From the NCBI GenBank assembly GCA_036271855.1, contig DATAZV010000141.1, positions 1 to 13,015 on the forward strand: a stretch of DNA of 13,015 nucleotides, given 5' to 3'. This DNA is from JAQGMJ01 sp036271855. Lineage in GTDB: Bacteria > Pseudomonadota > Gammaproteobacteria > Burkholderiales > JAEUOS01. A model generated the notes under the pieces. It had not been told where the DNA came from. It did not search any database and worked only from the letters and a program-made list of their open reading frames with translations. This document shows, piece by piece, positions 12,124 through 13,015 of the stretch (positions are counted from its first letter, which is position 1; the number at the start of each line of letters is the position of its first letter). The translations under genes were made by a program, and so were the position numbers.

Positions 12124-13015
12124 TTAACCCGCCATGCAGGCCGGGGTGATCTTCTTGTCGGCCGCGTACTTGGCGCTGGAGTCGGTGATCAGCTTGGATA
12201 GCACGTCGCGCTCGGCATGGATCCAGTCCTTGGTGACCGGCTCCCACTTCTTGCCGTTCCACTTTTGCACCTTGGTGGCGCCGGAGCCTTCGTGGTCGGT
12301 ACAGGAGGTTTTCATCACCGGCATCATGCCGGTGGCGCCCAGGGCCTTGAGCTTGGCATCGTCGATGTTCAGGTTCTCGAAGCCCCAGCGCATCTGTTCG
12401 CCGGTGATGACCTTGCCCTTGCCGTATTTCTCCTGGGCATTGCGCATCGCCTCGACGTACATGATGCCGGCGGCCAGACCACGCAGGTGATAAACGGAGC
12501 CGATGCGGTCCTTGTCTTCCAGGTTGCCCTTGCCTTTGGCGTACAGGGTCTTGCGGATTTCCTCCACCAGCGGGTAGTTGCCGGAAGGCGTGAAGGTCAT
12601 GGTGACGTAGTTGTTGGCGGCATCGCCGGCCGGGATCACGTCCTCCTCCGAACCCGCCCACCACACGCCGAGGATCTTGCCCACCGGAAAGCCGGTCTTG
12701 CGCGCGGTCTTCAGCGCCACGGTGTTCATCACGCCGTAGCCCCAGAGGATCACGTAGTCAGGCTTGAGCTGGCGGATCTGCGCCCATTGCGCGCCCTGCT
12801 CGGTGCCGGAGGCGGGCGGGATCGGAATCTTCACCAGGTTGAAGCCTTCCTTCGCGGCGTAGGCTTCGAGCACGGGAATCGGCTCCTTGCCGTAGGCGCT
12901 GTCGTGGTACAGGTGGACGATGGTCTTGCCCTTGAGCTTGCCCATGCCGCCTTCCTTGCTGCCGAGGTACTGGATCATCGCCGAGGCCTGGCTCCAGTAG
13001 GTGGTGATCAGCGGG
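12124..13015 (-). CDS. ABC transporter substrate-binding protein (LivK-like, Peripla_BP_6), N-terminus outside window
   Basis: The last 296 residues of a type I periplasmic-binding protein; the frame stays open across the window edge, so the ATG at 12976-12978 is internal. The visible part begins PLITTYWSQASAMIQYL, continues with 'KGKTIVHLYHDSAYGKE' (a typical inter-lobe strand and helix) and 'QWAQIRQLKPDYVILWGYG', and ends in 'PACMAG'. It would capture the solute in the periplasm for LivH/LivM/LivF-type import. The nearby ligase and monooxygenase suggest an aromatic or alicyclic acid rather than an amino acid; that is inference. Two Cys residues near the end (in TSCTDHEG and PACMAG) might form a disulfide. 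It is the first in-window gene of the minus-strand operon; LivH, LivM and LivG probably lie upstream. Confidence 0.88.
   Translation of the reverse strand, partial: PLITTYWSQASAMIQYLGSKEGGMGKLKGKTIVHLYHDSAYGKEPIPVLEAYAAKEGFNLVKIPIPPASGTEQGAQWAQIRQLKPDYVILWGYGVMNTVALKTARKTGFPVGKILGVWWAGSEEDVIPAGDAANNYVTMTFTPSGNYPLVEEIRKTLYAKGKGNLEDKDRIGSVYHLRGLAAGIMYVEAMRNAQEKYGKGKVITGEQMRWGFENLNIDDAKLKALGATGMMPVMKTSCTDHEGSGATKVQKWNGKKWEPVTKDWIHAERDVLSKLITDSSAKYAADKKITPACMAG

Noticed and set aside
12979..13015. Treating the substrate-binding protein as complete from ATG 12978
   Set aside because: Upstream codons up to the window edge are open and read as typical binding-protein sequence (TTYWSQASA), so the gene continues outside.
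1..13015. CRISPR arrays, tRNA/rRNA genes, transposases, phage genes
   Set aside because: No regularly spaced repeats, no cloverleaf-like or rRNA-like sequence, and no mobile-element protein motifs were seen.

Overview
The window is GC-rich, densely coded bacterial DNA that reads like a betaproteobacterial chromosome. I favour a Rhodocyclales-type or related degrader of aromatic, steroid or other cyclic acids. That placement is an inference from gene content: a LivK/LivF transporter linked to a PaaK-like ligase, a class A flavoprotein monooxygenase and a CaiB/racemase-type enzyme. Base composition and the style of the intergenic repeats fit, but no phylogenetic marker gene is present.

Left part (1-2,050): the 3' end of a HAD-type hydrolase gene (+), a small His-containing membrane protein (-), a lipoprotein (-), and a LysE/RhtB-type exporter (+) divergent from the lipoprotein. 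Next (2,047-4,413, all minus): a DUF4124 envelope protein, and a short-chain dehydrogenase followed after 17 nt by a BtuF-like metal/corrinoid-binding protein that lacks a signal peptide.

Middle (4,414-5,745): an AT-richer, roughly 500-bp non-coding stretch with repeated GTGTTG/CAACAC motifs and dyads leads into a 67-aa DUF3606 gene. That gene ends at a clear intrinsic terminator with a GCAA loop. Beyond it a good sigma-54 (-24/-12) promoter candidate precedes a small secreted Gly/Ser/Asn-rich protein, which ends at a second strong terminator. A small membrane protein (-) and an MFS transporter (+) then diverge from a short AT-rich region.

Right part (7,362-13,015, all minus): a catabolic gene set read leftward: substrate-binding protein (5' end outside the window), LivF-type ATPase, PaaK-like adenylate-forming CoA ligase with an atypical P-loop, FAD monooxygenase, and a CoA-transferase III family protein with alpha-methylacyl-CoA racemase catalytic residues. 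The likely logic is uptake of a carboxylic acid, CoA activation, hydroxylation, and stereochemical inversion or CoA transfer. The permeases (LivH, LivM) and LivG would be expected beyond base 13,015. Two intergenic repeat-type elements interrupt this gene set. Its last gene meets the convergent MFS gene so closely that both stop codons share the tetranucleotide CTAG.

No RNA gene, CRISPR array, insertion sequence or phage gene was seen. The strongest leads are the sigma-54 promoter with its small secreted protein, the motif-rich intergenic region at 4,414-4,917, and the ligase/monooxygenase/racemase combination.
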